DNA of 64,000 bases from Entophlyctis helioformis (GCA_025526915.1 JAHLKH010000017.1:150070-214069), one strand, 5' to 3'; shown: positions 1-13,334, counted from the first letter of the stretch. The notes: generated by a model from the sequence alone, not told the origin. A program made the numbers and translations.

Positions 1-93
1 CCTCTTATACTCGGCAGACCAACAACAAACAACAAAATGAATCCCATAGTTCCTCGCAACTGCGACCGTTCATTCCAGACGCAAGAGTGTGTG

Positions 94-3000
94 TCAAAAG
101 TAGTCCATGCCAGCAGCGACTTCGAGGATATCGTCGACAAGCCGGTCATCGCGCGATCCAATGGCCTTGGCAAGGTCGCGCTGCTGTGTGAGCGAGAGCG
201 ATGAAATGTACTGGAAGAGGAGATCGCCGTCCAGGATGCCGCGCGGGCCAGGCGGCCCCATCACGACACTCAGAGCAAGCGGCCTGACGCGTTGCTGCAC
301 TTGTCTGTCGTCCCAACAACCACACGGCGGTCAGTACGTGATCAGTGCCAGCAAACACTCCCCGCACAACACCGCACAATGTGCAAAGAAGAGGGCAAGG
401 CAGGGGGCGTACCTGTATCCGCGCGGGTTGAGCCCAGCCGCAAACTCGAGGTTCGTCACCATGCGCGAGTACAGGCCGTACAGCCGCTTGTACATCTTCT
501 CTGACACTGGTGTGACCACAACCAGCGCGCCGTCCAGAGTGCCTGCAATGGCCATGCACTGCTTGGACGGCACGACCGTGCCATGTCTCACGAGCGGCTT
601 CCTCATGATGCGGATCATCTTGGACACGTGCTGGCCAAGGTACATCTCGCCACACCGCAGCAGCCGCTGGCCGCCAAGCGACTGGACGTTGTTGGGAGCG
701 TAGCGCATCACAACAAGGTTCTTCTCCGCGTCGGCCACAAGGAGACCGAGCTGGTTGTCGTCGATGAGGATGTCGGCAAAGTATCCTTGGAGCGGGTGGA
801 TGTCCTTGCCAAGAAGAACGAGCTTGGCAGGCTCTTCCTGGAAGGCGACAAACCACAGGCTCTTGTGGATATCGCAGATCTCGAGCAGGTTTTTGACGGC
901 CTTGAGCGAGACCACAAACACGTTCACGTCCATAAAGGCCACACCGTTCAGCTCGCTGTCTTCCAGTTGGTACATGATGATCTGTCGCCGCGAATGGCCA
1001 GAGTCAGAGTCACTGTCAGCACCGGCACTGTCAATCGTGCGAGACGGCGCCACAAACAAACCTTGGGTCCGATAGCAGCCACGATATAGCCGTTGATCGT
1101 GCACAGTGCAGAAAAGGGCGACCGATCTTCTTCAACGCAAAGATGCTTGAGCTTGTGGTTGGTCTGCGGATTGTTAGGATCCGGCACGACATCGATAATG
1201 TCGTACATGTGCAGCTGCGTCCATGCAACGCAAATGTCAGCCAACAGAATGCTTGCATCAGCACTGGTGCACCCCCACTCTGCCTCACCTGGCCACGACT
1301 GGTAAGGTCCTCGCTGCGCATAAATCCAGTGCCCACAGCAATAAACAGCTTGCGGCCAGACGCCGTCTCTTTGCTCAGCAGATCAACCGCCTCGAGCGAC
1401 GTGACTTGCTCGGCCTCGGCCATCTCCATGCGGTCGACCGTCTCCCACGTCACTGGCGACACAAGCTCGATCTGGTACCTGTCGATCAAGGGCTCGTACA
1501 TCCCAGGTCCCAGCTCCGACAGCTCGCGAATAGCCGTTACGCGCCGCTCGGCGTCCGGTAGCGGCTCGCCTTGATCAATGACGGCAGCTGCCACAGCCGA
1601 TGCGTACTGCGCACGAGGAACGTTGAACGGCTCGGGGGTAGATGTGGCCATGGCATACGTCTGCGACGCATGGTGGTATGCGATCTTGTGCACAGTGCGT
1701 CCGAGAGGCACCTTGCAGACGGGCCAGTCATGGTCAAAGTTGAATTGCGCCGGCAGCTGGCAGATGCGCAGGGATCCCTTGGCATTGATGAACACGAACC
1801 CATGTGGAACGTTGATGTTGTGGAGCGGGGCAAAACACTGGACAGGGCCGTCGACCGACATCGGATGCACACGCAGCACGCTGGTGCCGGTGCCGAGCGC
1901 GCACGGGATGCGGTGCTGCTCACCTTCGGGCTTGACAAGCTGGAGATCGAGTTGGCGCGTCGACTGTGCCACCATGATCCAGCACGGACGCTCGCCCGTG
2001 ACAAACACGCCTGCATACATGTTGCCCTCCTTCCATCCAATCGTCTCGAACGGCCGGAAGTGCTGCTTCTTGATAAACGAGGGCGGCTTCTGCACCTCAT
2101 CGACCAGATTGAGCTTGTCGCCCTCGGTGTCGGCGTAAAACTGCAGGTTGCGCGTGATCTGGTCGTGCGGGACGCGGATGAACCGGATGCCCAAACGGCG
2201 GCCATGTTCATCGGCAGACAAAAGCATCGGTGCTGCCATCGTGCTGGATGACGGCAGGTCGCCCTGAGATGTGGCAGACTGCGGCTGTCTCGGTGTCTTT
2301 GGTGTGAGGGGCGTCTCTGCGGCGGCAGAAAGCTGTCCATTGCCGCCATGGTCCGTGTTGGGCAGTGTCGGACACACAAAGATGCGGTACACAACAATGT
2401 CGAGCTTGGATGTGCGCACAAACATGAACGGAGCCTGCCGCTCCTCGCTCCTGCCCAGATTGACAACGAGAATTTCCTCCAGCTCAATGTCAACGTGGCT
2501 AGAGTGCTTTCCACGCTTCCGCAACATTGGCTGATCGCCAGCAAGCGGAGGCAGTGTGCCAAACGACGGCATCGAAAAGCGCTCTTGGAAGTCGGGAACG
2601 CTCAACACAAAGAGGTTGCCGTCGTCTGTGGTGATCATGCACCAGTAGCGCGTCTCGGAGGCACCGCCTGCACCGAGCAGCTTGGCGGCTTGTCCACTAG
2701 CCTTGCTGATGTTGTCCACGTTCAGCTCTTCGCCGCCAGCAAGACCGCCTGCGACAGCTTGAGAGTCGTCTTGAGAGTCACCCGTGCCGTAGATATCGTC
2801 CATTTCGTCGTCGTGATGGTCGCCGTTTGCAGCACTTGTTTGGATGCCGCTGAGATCCTCGTCGCCATTATCCAATCCGCCGTCGCCGTACAGATCGTCA
2901 TCCTCGCTGTCAGGCACGGTATGCTTGGGCCGCTTTGGAGCACTCAGCTTGATGGTATCGCTTGCACCATTCTGGCGATCAGAGCTGCGTTTCTTGACCG

Positions 3001-5921
3001 AGCCCTTGGCAGCCTTGGGCAGCATGCTTGCATGAGTGACTGCCGCCTCGGCATTCGTCGGGAACAGACGCCCGCCGGTCTCGTCCGAGTAGAGACAGCA
3101 CGTGGCAACGAGCTCGTCCGAGTATGCAGCCTTCATCTTGATTTGCCGCACATCCTTGTCGGCCATGTACAGCAGCAGGTCGCCCATGTTCGTGTGCAGC
3201 AGAATGTAGGGATCCACGATCGACGCAGATACGATCCATTTGTCGTCGTCTCCCACAGGCACCTCCTGCCGCTTGGTGCCGTCGCTGTCGAGCAGCAGGA
3301 TGCCGTTTGGATGAATCTGCACAATCGCGGTCTCGCCCAGCACCGTGCCGACAGAGACCGTTGGGCCGGAACTGTAAAAGGCAGACCGCTCGAGCTCGGC
3401 AAACTCCTCGCCCGTCTCAAAGATCGATGTGCCCGTAGAGCGAGAGAGCACAATGTACCGATGGAACAGGTCGGCTTCGCCAGCCTCGTGCTTGTGCTTG
3501 TGCACGTTTGAGCAGCGCACCGACCACATGTCGTCCATGACCGGCAGGTTGAACGACGACACAATCTGCGGACGCACGTTGCGGTTGAGCACAACAAGCG
3601 ATCCGTGGACACCGTTGCCAGCTGCAGACACAATCTCCAGTTCACATGCCGGCTGCTTGTTTGCGAATGGATGGGTCGAATAGGAGGCGGGCTGTCCAAC
3701 CGCCATGTCGCGGAACGGGCTCACAACCACAAGAGACTCGCAGAGTCTGAATCGAACCGTGCCAGGTGCAAAGTACGGCACCTTTGCCATCGCAGTCTGG
3801 TCCTTGCTGCCTGCATCTGCATTGGCCGCATTGGCTGCTCCCGGCAAGTCATGGTTGCGGCGTCGCTTTGGCTTCGCACCCGACTCGCCGTAGAGCTCGG
3901 CATCCAGCTCGTCCATATCATCCAGTCCATCGCCGTCAGAGCCGGCATCGTCCATGTCGGCATCGCGAGCCAGCGTGCGTCCCTCGGTCTTTGGGCCATC
4001 TTCGACTTCTGTGAACTGAAGCAGCTGTGCATCGGTTGCGCGGGATGTGACGAGCACGTATCCGTACCGTAAACGCGATCCAAGAGGGCCGCGACAAACG
4101 CCGCCAAGCGCACCGGCCTGCTCGGTCTGCGATTTGCGCGCAGATGCTGCCGAGGCGAGAGAGAGCGTGTCGAGGGCGTCGCAGAGGGGAAGGAGCGTCA
4201 CTGGAGACGATGTGCGGACATGGAGACGCGTCACGTCGAATCGACGCACGCCGCCCTTGCGTCGCTTCCATGACCGGCCAACGCCTTCGTCGCCAATGAG
4301 ATCCACCTTGAGCATCTCTCCATCGTTCAGAACAAGCAGCATAATATCGGGGCTCAGGAACATGGCTCGAGCGCCATCCAGCGTGATCGATAGCTGGTGA
4401 ATGTCAGTGATGGCGCGCTGGGTGGTGAAGACGGATGGCTGTTTGGGACGTGGCGGCGGCAATGGCTCCAGCTGCATGGGATGTCCAAAAGTCTCGTTGG
4501 ATGTTGGCTGCAGCACGAGTTCGCGGTCAAAGTATCCATTCACGACACAAGCCATGCCGGGCGAGTGCGTCTGGTCGGTGTGGATGATGGCGTTGTGTGA
4601 CAGAATGACAAGCCCGCCGATCGGCAGCGGCGCAGGGAGCAGCGAGATGCAGTTGTATGGAAGACCGTCGATCCTGAACAAGACTGGGTATTTCTTCTGG
4701 ATAATGTCGAGCGAGATGACAATGACCGACACGGTGTCTTTGCGCGATCCAAGGCGGCCGGTCCAGGTCTGCTGCGGCTCAAACATAATGGCGAGCGCGG
4801 GTTCAAAATAGCCATAGAGGAAGGCAAAGTCGATGACGTTGCGCACAGACGGCTCGATCTCTGAAAAGGGCAGCACAAAGCTTGGCAAGAACGGATGCTT
4901 GCTGATTGCGGGGATCAAGGTTGGCCGCCAGAGTCAGGTGAGACTGTGGATGAGCAGGCAAGACATGCAGCAGCACGTACTTGGCGGGATCGTCTGGATC
5001 AGCGTTGGATGTGGCCAGGTCTTGCTTGAACGGAAGAATGGCGAGCTTGTCCATGAAGAAGCGCATGGCAGCACAGCGACCCAGCGGGTCGACGCGGATC
5101 TCTGGCGGAGGGCGATCGATGGACGACTCTTTCTGCAGGTGCACCGTAGTGGTTCAGCAATGGCGTGGAGCCACACCAGACAGATCAGACGTACCTTGTG
5201 CTCATCGCGCTCATACGAGTGCATGGACACTGTCACCAGCTTTTGTTCCGTCTGCGAGAACTCCACCAGCGACATCTGCCAAGGATGGATCCGAGTCAGC
5301 CAGGCGCGACGATCGATGCGAGTGCATGCAAGCAGGTCTGTCCAGATGCAACGCACAACGCACCTTGGCGTCTGCGAAACTCAACAGCACGCAGTCGGCT
5401 GCTCCGCCCGGCATGGGCACAACGCCGAGCGACGTGACGTTGCCCTGCAGCCGGAAGCTAGCATACAGCTCCATGCGGGCCACCTTGGACGGGCGGTCTG
5501 ATTCGACGATGCTCTCCAGCGGCTCGAGGGTTGGCAGAGCCAGATCCTGCAGTTGTGTGGATGGGTGAGCATGCGGGCATGCAGACATGCAGGCATGTGT
5601 GCAACGACCAGCGACCAACGGCCAACGCACCTCGTCCATGCCCGTCAGCGAGATGGATTGGCTGCTGGACAGCGCATCTCCGGCAGCAGCGCCTGCACTC
5701 GAGCCGTTTGCTCGGGTACTGGCAGAGGTCGTCGCCGCAGCAGTAGCAGCAGCACTCGAGGAAGCGTCGTCCTCCTCAAAGGCCAGATAGACCTGCAGCA
5801 CGGGGCCGCGGGCGACGACCACGTTGCGGGCGTCTGCGGCGGTGAAGCGCGCCGACACGGCGTGGTCGATGCCGGACGGCGGGCATATCTCTCTGCTCAG
5901 CGAGAAGAAGTTGCTGCTCAT
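94..5921 (-). CDS. CFT1: Cleavage and polyadenylation specificity factor subunit 1 (CPSF160/Cft1)
   Basis: Large scaffold subunit of the nuclear CPSF complex, which recognises the AAUAAA region and organises pre-mRNA 3'-end cleavage and polyadenylation. The N-terminus (MSSNFFSLSREICPPSG, ATG at 5919-5921), the block RVDPLGRCAAM, the stretch RNVIDFAFLYGYFEPALAIM, and the C-terminal exon with ILDGDLLFQYISSLS all align in order with the CPSF A family from animals and fungi. The gene has several short 5' exons, one very large central exon (about 1250-4890) and two or three 3' exons; the stop is at 94-96. An apparent frame change near 4918 is explained by a GT-AG intron (donor in GCCAA|GTACGTGC, acceptor AATCAG|), which joins DDPAN to KHPFLPSF. 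The centre has acidic inserts with repeated DDLYG/DDIYG-type motifs, common in this family. Divergent from AP-3 mu, about 125 bp away. Confidence 0.93.
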
Positions 5922-6047
5922 CTGTGGGCGTGGTGTCTAGCAGTCGCGCGGCAGTCGTCTTGTTGCTGCCGTCGTCTTGTTGCAGCAGTCGTGCAAGCTG
6001 CTCAAGCAGGTGAACCGGCTGCTTTGCCTGCGTGTTGCAAGATCACG

Positions 6048-8024
6048 ATGTTGGATTCGCTGTTTGTCGTTGACGCTTCCGGGTGGGTGCTGCCGGTGCT
6101 GCTGGTGCCTGTGTGCTGCTGCTGTGCTGCCGGTGCTCCTATGGCGCCACCAAGGTAGCCCGTAGGTGGCCAGTAGGTGGCCAGTAGGACGCCCGTGGGC
6201 AGCCGCCCGCTGACACTTGCACACAGGTCCGTCATCATCGAGAAGCACTGGAAGCAGCTCGTGCCGCGGCGGGTCATTGACGAGTTTGTCGCTCTGGCGC
6301 AGGCGCAGGCGTCCCCAGACGAGGTGCCGCCCGTCATGCCCATCGAGACCTTCTTCCTGCTGCACATCCACCGCCACGGCCTGCTGTTTGTCGCGGCGCT
6401 GTCCAGCGAGAGTGAGCGCCGTGTCTGATGCCGATCGCTGCTCCGGCTGTCCAGATCCCGCCTGTTCTGACAACACCTATCTGGCATCTCAACGACACCT
6501 CAACGACACCTCAACGACACCTCAGCGTCGCCGTCCAGCGTCTACTTCTTCCTGCAGCGCATCGTCGACCTGTTCATGGACTACTTTGGGTCCGTCTCGG
6601 AGATCACGCTCAAGGACAACTTTGTGATCGTCTACGAGCTGCTCGAAGAACTCGTCGACTACGGCTCGCCTTACATCACCGAGCCGTGTCTGCTCAAGGA
6701 GATGATCCCGCCCCCGTCGCTGCTCTCCAATGTCATGAATGCCGTGTCCATCGGCACGCAGTATGTCCACCGGCCACGAGTGCTGCGATTCTCACAGCAT
6801 GTCTTGGCACTCACTAACACGCTCGGCTTGCCGCGGCAACCAGATTCGGTCCAAAGGAGCCAACCGGCGCAGTGTCGACTATTCCGTGGCGTGCCCAAGG
6901 CATCAAGCACTCTGCAAACGAGATCTTTTTTGACATAATCGAGGAGCTGGATGTGATTCTGGACAGGTGCGCTGAGTGTCGTTTCCCTGCAAGACCCACG
7001 GCTGGCTGACACTGCCACGTTCTGGATGGCAGAAGGGGCAAGCTGGTGGCAGGGACCATTTTGGGCACCATTCTCTGCAACAGCAAGCTGTCTGGCATGC
7101 CAGACCTTATTCTTGCACTAGGCAACAAGCATGTCATATCGGAGGGGCTTGCAAGTGTTCATCCATGTGTACGCGTTGCGCGCTTTGAGCGCGACCGTAT
7201 CCTGTCGTTTGTACCGCCAGACGGCACGTTCCGCTTGATGGATTACAAGTACGTGCAAGGTTCAGCCGTCGCCATCAGCATCAGAGTGGCTGACTCGGCA
7301 ATGGATGCTCCGACAGTGTTCCCATGGCCAGTGAGCAGATGCTGCCCATTCAAGTCAAGCCGACCATCAAGCTGTACAAGGGCGGAGGTGTGTTGCATGC
7401 CTCGGTGAACTGATCTTGGCCGGATCAGCACTCACCGTCATGGACAGGCAAGCTGGACATTACCATCCAGCCCAAAGTGCCCAGCAGCAAGAACCTTGAG
7501 AATGTCGCCGTTTCAGTCACGCTGCCGTCCGACGTCGCGTCGGTCAGAACGACTCCCAACATTGGCCAATGCTCGTTTGATCCCAAGACCAAGGTTGTGG
7601 ACTTGCTGGTTTGTGGTTGTTGAGATCGATGCGCTGACTGCCACATGTCCCCCTCTGGCAGGTGCTCAAATGGACTGTTGGCAAGGTTGCTGGCGACCTG
7701 TCATCCACAGGCATCCCCTTGCTCTCTGCACAACTACTTGCAGATGCAGCGTACGTGCAGTCATCTTCCTTCTCTTCTGCCTGCCTGCCTGCCTGCCTGC
7801 CTGTCTGTCTTTTTTCAAGACACTGTGCTGACATGGCAGCGAACAGTGTGGATCTGAGCACATCCAAAAAGAGCATCACCTTTGCTGTCGAGTTCCGCAT
7901 CAACATGTTTTCGTCGTCTGGCCTGCGGATCGAGTCGCTGGCTGTGCAGAACGAGGCATACACGCCGTTCAAGGCTGGGCGTGGATACACGAAGGCCGGC
8001 CGCTTCCACATGCGGTTCTTGTGA
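6048..8024 (+). CDS. AP-3 adaptor complex subunit mu
   Basis: Medium subunit of the AP-3 clathrin-adaptor-like coat, which sorts cargo from Golgi/endosomes to the vacuole or lysosome. Exon 1 encodes MLDSLFVVDASG and splices in phase to SVIIEKHWKQLVPR, the expected longin-fold start. Next come FMDYFGSVSEITLKDNFVIV, YELLEELVDYG, the IPWRAQGIKHSANEIFFD linker, and the mu-homology domain (KLSGMPDLILAL, CVRVARFERDRILSFVPPDG, FRLMDYK). The end, YTPFKAGRGYTKAGRFHMRFL, matches the AP-3 mu C-terminus, so the TGA at 8022-8024 is the true stop. At least eight short exons. Introns carry small tandem repeats (about 6160-6190, 6487-6523) and a CTGC run (7785-7805). The AP-3-type signatures distinguish it from AP-1/AP-2 mu. 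Confidence 0.93.
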
Positions 8025-8173
8025 CAATGAAGAAGATGGCCCGTTTCTCATCAAGTCGGACGCGACTGCTGGCATGGCACTCGACAACATTCGTGAGGCC
8101 GGCCAGATGCGACTTGCTTGCCGGCTGATGTGGCGGCCCAGACTGACTGCTTCTTGACGGCGCATGCCAATGG

Positions 8174-8783
8174 ATGGATGCGCACACACTTGCATGGACA
8201 GAGAGCGTTCTGGGTCTGCTGCTCGTGGCCGTCTGCTGGGGCTTCACGAACCCGTTCATCAAGTACGGCAGCCAAGGGCTGGACAAGGTCAGCCAGGCAC
8301 ATGCCGGCAGCCCATGGTGGAAGCGGCAGGCTGCCGAGGCTTGGTTTCTGGCAACGCGCTGGCAGGTGCGTGCGCATGCTCTGCACCGTCTTGGCACCGT
8401 CTTGGCACCGCTCTGCACCGTCTTGGCACCGGCAGCGCTCACAATGTGGCCACTGACCGGCCACAGTACGTGGTTCCGCTCGCGATCAATCTGAGCGGCT
8501 CGACCGTCTACTACTACACGCTGGGCGACGCCGATCTGTCGCTGGCTGTGCCCATCGCCAACTCGCTCACGTTTGCGTTCACCACGCTCGCCGGCGTGAT
8601 CCTGGGCGAGTCGTTTGGATCGTGGCGTAAGCCGGCGCGTGCGGTCGTTGGAACGACGGGTGCTGGGCTAACGCAGCACGCTCGGCACTGCATGCAACGA
8701 CAGAGCGCATCGCCGGGATGGCCATGGTGTTTGCCGGCGTGCTCCTGTGCATCGACTCGAACCTACGAAAGGATGTGGAATGA
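8174..8783 (+). CDS. TMEM234-like small membrane protein
   Basis: A 143-aa multi-pass membrane protein of the TMEM234/DUF4491-like (EamA-related) family; its molecular function is poorly known. Exons 8174-8365, 8467-8626 and 8704-8783 join in phase (192+160+80 nt). Exon 1 has LLLVAVCWGFTNPFIKYGSQ. Exon 2 has YVVPLAINLSGSTVYYYTLG followed by DLSLAVPIANSLTFAFTTLAG, the most diagnostic stretch. Exon 3 ends with IAGMAMVFAGVLLCIDSN. About four hydrophobic segments are visible, as expected for the family. Intron 1 contains a degenerate 13-bp repeat (CACCGTCTTGG, about 8386-8432). It lies 149 bp after AP-3 mu and only about 118 bp before the next gene's ATG. Confidence 0.88.
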
Positions 8784-8818
8784 AGGTGCCTGGTCGACGC
8801 CTCCATGGCCGCACGGGG

Positions 8819-8826
8819 TCACGTGA
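8819..8826 (+). promoter_or_regulatory. Palindromic E-box TCACGTGA
   Basis: A perfect TCACGTGA palindrome lies about 75 bp upstream of the ATG at 8902 in the short TMEM234/IQ-CH-DH gap. This is the core recognised by bHLH factors such as Cbf1-type proteins; function here is inferred from position only. Confidence 0.35.
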
Positions 8827-8901
8827 CGACGGCATTCCCTCGCCATATTGCCGCCCCTCGCAGTCGGCCGCTTCGAGGCCAACATTGCGTCGATAGAGAA
8901 C

Positions 8902-8981
8902 ATGCAGCAACCGCCGCCGCCGCAAGGCATGCAGCAGCAGCAACTGCCACAGGGCATGCAGTTTGACCAGTTCCAGCAGAT

Positions 8982-9014
<33 letters not shown>

Positions 9015-9779
9015 GATGCAGCAGCCAAGCATGGGCGGCATGCGAGGACCAGCACCCATGACGTCGATGGGCATGCCGCCGCCGCCGCCGCACCTGCAGC
9101 AGCAGCAGCAGCAAGGCCAACAGCAAGGCCAACAGCAACAGCAACAGCAACAGCAACAACAACAGCAGCAGCAGCAGCCGGGCGACGAGCGCATGTCGTA
9201 CTCGATGCTCGACTTCTTTGACCGCTTCGTGCGGCCGGCCGAGGACACGGTGCACTCGCCGCTGCCGACGCCCATTTCCCGCCAGTTCATTCGCTCGCGG
9301 GTCATTGCGCTGCTCAAGTCGGCCCGCATCCCGCCGTCCGACGTCACCATCTACGAGGACAACTATGGCGGCACTATTGCCCTGACGCCGGCCGCCGTGC
9401 GCGGCATCCAGGGCTTTGTCGGCTTCATGCGCATCTGCCACGCCGCCGTGCGCATCCAGAGCGTCTGGCGTGGCTACGCCATGCGCAAGCGGCTGGCGGC
9501 GGTGCGTGCACAGCGTGCGCAGCTGGCCCAGCGTGCACAGCAACAGCAGCAGACGCAACAGCAGACGCAGCAGACGCAGCAGCGCCAGCAGGCCCAGGCA
9601 TCGCCGTCGCCCCCACCTCTCCAGCAGCAGCAGCAGCAGCAGCGCAAGCCTCGCCAGTCGTCGCTGACGCCTTTGCAGCGGTCCAGCGCCGATGTGCCTG
9701 CGCGCATGTCGCCTGTTCAGCCGTCGCCTGCAACTCCAACTGCCACGCCGCCGCCACCTCCGCCCCCGCCTGCCACAAT

Positions 9780-9813
<34 letters not shown>

Positions 9814-10854
9814 GTCCAGCAGACCCAGCAGGCCCGCCTGTCCAGCCAGCCAGAGTTCATCTCCCAGCAGCGCATCTCGTACATCAAGGCCTTTGTCGAG
9901 CGCATCTCGGCAACGTACCACGAGATTGCAAACAGCTCAAAGGGCCAGCGCTCCGGCCCGTCCGCCCAGGAAGTGGCCTTCATGACGCTGCTGAACTCGG
10001 ACGAGACGTTCACGATCGCCGAGCAGGCGCTTGCCGCCCTCGCTCTCGAGGAGCAGGGCCCGCGTCTGGCTGCCCAGCGCATGACCATGCTGCCTGGCGC
10101 TCAGGGCCCTCAGAACACGCTGCTCATGTACATGGAGTACTCTCCAAAGGTCATTCTGTGGTGCGTCCAGCGCAGCATCTCTTCTGCCGCCATGGCTCCT
10201 GCCCTCTGCGAGCTCTTGATGCTGACCCGTGTGCTCTGGTCTGTCTGGCGCCAACAGGATCAGCGCTGTACTTGGCATTGAGCTGGACATGAGCCAGGAC
10301 CTCATGTCGATCCTGCGTGGCGGCGACATCTTCTGCCGGCTTGCGTGCACCATGTACCCGCGCGTTGACTGCCAGCTGCTCGACAAGGGCCCGCGCTTCA
10401 CCATCCACAAGATCATCTTCTTCCTCGAGCTGTGCAAGTCTCTGCACATCAAGCGTGCGCTCCTGTTCACCGTGAGCAACCTGCTGTGCTTCCCAGACGA
10501 CGACAAGAACCGCAAGTCTGCGCTGATTGTTATGCGCACCCTGCTGGCTCTGGAGAAGCACGCCCGCAAGTCTGGCTGGAACGGCCCCATCCTCAACCTC
10601 AAGGGAAAGGTCAATGTCCAGCTGGGCGTCTCGAACCGTGACAGCGTGTTTGCAGGCGGGTCTGGTCTTGACGGCCGCAACATGCCGGCATCGCACCGGC
10701 TCTCGATGCTGTCGTCGCGTCGCGATTCTGAAGAGTCGGCCTTTTCCGACCTGCCTGGACGTCTGCCTGCCAACAACCGTATCTCGACGTTTGGCCAGCC
10801 TCAGCAGCACCAGCACCAGCTTCGACAGCAGCAAGAGCAAGCTCAGCAGCCATC

Positions 10855-10891
<37 letters not shown>

Positions 10892-13150
10892 GATCGGTTC
10901 TCGCAGCTGGACATTGGGTCGTCGACCGAGAGTGTTGGCCGCAACAGTGTGCGTGCCAGCACATACTCGGTGCTCAACATGTACACCGACTACGCTGCAT
11001 CGCCTCCCAGCCAGCATGCCCCGCTTGTCCAGAGCCAGCCCGGCACGCCTGACCAGCGAGTCCCAGAGACTGCCCAGCAGCAGCAGCAGCAGCAGTCGGC
11101 CCCCGCCCAGCGTCCAACGCGGCCCAAGAGTCTGTCGCCTGTCGCTGAAGGCGGCGAGACGGATGCCGACACCGAAGTCGAGGATGCCGACACCGAGCCC
11201 GAGGACGAGGCTGATAGCGAGCGGTTTGTGCAGCGTCTGCAGATGAAGCATCAGCATCAGCAGCAGCAGATGACCGCTGTGCCCGACAGCCATCGCGCCT
11301 CGTTCCCGCGCGCAACGGAGCTCAAGATTGACGAGATCCAGCAGCAGATCCAGCAGACGCAGGACAGCACGCTTGCCGAGCAGGCGCAAGAGTCTGACTC
11401 TGAGCAGACGCCTGCTCCTGGCCCGTCGTCCACTTCCGCCGCGGCTGCTACCGCGTTCCAGAACGGCCCGAGTGGATATCCCAACTTTGGGACCATGAAC
11501 AGCGACGTGGTTTCGGTCAATGACGCGTCCTTGTCGCGTCTTGTCAAGGACTGGTACCCCAGCGATGGAGCGGCCTACACCGGCAGCATGGACCGCGGAC
11601 AGCCGATACCAAACGGCCCTGGATTCAACGGCGTCTCGCTGCAGGCATTCGACAGCTTCGGCCGCCCCATCCCGGCCGGCAACACCAGTCGGCCGGCCTC
11701 GTCTGTGGCAAGCGAGTCTGTGTACTCTGATGGCGGTCTGGCTGTGCCGGGAAAGGGGCTGCGGCCGATTGCCAGCGACGCCTCCATGGGCGCCTTCCAG
11801 TCGCAGGCCGCAGCAACTGCATCCGACCAGATGTACCAGTACTACCAGGCCGAGTCCCAGCAGCAACAGAACCTTCGCCAGCAGCCGACCATGTCCCAGC
11901 AGTCCCAGCAGCAGTACTATCAAGATCAGCTGTACTTTCAAGAGTCGCTGCCCCGACCCACATCGAGTGCCAGCACTGTGTCGTCGATTGGCGCTCCCAA
12001 GCCTGCTCCTACTGGCCCGCTGCCGGTGCCAGTGGCTCGCGCACCGTCGCTTTCTGTCAACGACGTTCGGTCCACTGCTTCGCCTGCGTTCAGCACCGAC
12101 GACTACTACCAGCAGCAGTCGCAGCAACAGCAACAGCAGCAGCAGATTCCTTCCAGTGTCCATGACCTGGCGTTCATGCCTGCCCCGCCGAGTGTCCAGC
12201 TGTCCTCGACGCGGTCCAAGGAATCGCTTGCCCAGTCGCTCATGTCCACGTCGCACGTGCGCGAGGTGCTCGAGAAGCGCTCCGTAGCCATCGCCACGAT
12301 GATCGACGACGAGGAGACGTACACGTACAACCTGTCCAACGTCGTGCTGTTCTTGGACGTGCTTATCCGCAAGCGCCGTCGTCGCAGCCAGCGCGTCTCG
12401 CGAACCGTGGACGACATTGCCGCGCTCCTTGACGAGGCGGAAAAGGAAAAGGAGAAGCGGTCGTCGCTGAACGTGCCGCCGTCGCTCAACCAGCAGGACG
12501 GCGAGTCGGACGTGGCATACAAGTTCCGTCTCGAGACGGAGATTGAGGAGCTGGTGCTGCTGCACTCGGTCGTCACGAGCATCCTCAATGTGCACCGCCG
12601 GCTCCTGTCGGAACTCAAGGGTGCGCTCGAGGCTGCTGGCGGCGACGCAACCGATGCTGCTGATGCGCACGCCGGCGTCATTCTGGTTGGCCCGCTGCTC
12701 GCCAGGTTTGCCGAGGAGCTGCAGCGGCCGTACACCACGTACGCCGTTGTCGCGCTCAGCGGCAGCCACAAGGTCACGACGGATCTCCTCGAGCGCGGCG
12801 AGGAGGAGCACGCCGACTTTATCCGTCACGTTGCCGACAAGTTTATCGGGTTCTCGGACGAGACGGGCGGCGCTGGGTCTGGCGGCCACGACGACAACGA
12901 TGACGACCTGGATCTGGGCGGCAATGCCAAAGTGTACCCGTGGACATGGTACCTGAGACGGCCCATGGTGCGGCTCGGCGCGTATGGCGCGATCATCAAG
13001 AGCATCTGGATGCCGGCTGGCGGCAGCGGCGGCAGACGCGGCATCGAGCCGCGCGTGGATGCCGACAACCGCAAGGTGCGCATGGCGGGCATCAAGCTCG
13101 AGTGCGCGGCGCGTGCCATCACCGAGAGCCTGTCGCTGTCGCTGGCATAG
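8902..13150 (+). CDS. Q-rich IQ motif - CH domain - RhoGEF-like protein
   Basis: About 1383 aa from two exons (8902-10160, 10258-13150). The splice restores the Trp-Ile that starts a calponin-homology domain, giving KVILW|ISAVLGIELDMSQDL. N-terminus: long Met/Gln-rich tracts. Around residue 180-200: an IQ motif (AAVRIQSVWRGYAMRKRLA). Around 418-530: the CH domain (LRGGDIFCRLACTMYP, FTIHKIIFFLELCKSL, FPDDDKNRKSALIVMRTLLA). Around 1087-1340: a divergent Dbl-homology fold with a TExxY-like helix (MIDDEETYTYNLSNVVLFLD), LLHSVVTSILNVHRRLLSEL and WYLRRPMVRLGAYGAIIKSI, the position of the DH 'KPVQR' helix. No PH domain follows. A role in Rho/Cdc42 polarity signalling is inferred. Fungal Cdc24 also pairs CH and DH, but is much shorter in the linker and has PH and PB1. 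The start could lie in an unseen upstream exon. Confidence 0.8.
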
Positions 13151-13334
13151 ACTGTTTCTGTCTGTTTCCTTTTTGATCGTTTCGCCCTGTCGCATCCACT
13201 CTATCGTGTGTCTTTCGCTCTGTCGCTTTGTCCGTCCATCTATCTCTCTGTCCGTCTATCTGTCGTTTCATCCACTTCTGTCTTTCTGTCCTCGATCACC
13301 AATAGAGCATTCTTAGCTATCAAATTTGATTGTG

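Noticed and set aside
4860..4990. Apparent frameshift in CPSF1
   Set aside because: A GT-AG intron between GCCAA and CAAGCATCC restores the frame and the conserved HPFLPSF block.
10151..13195. 1014-aa open frame on the minus strand opposite the IQ-CH-DH gene
   Set aside because: It is the antisense shadow of CAG-rich coding sequence (Leu/Arg/Ala-rich) and has no family resemblance, while the plus strand has clear CH and DH domains.
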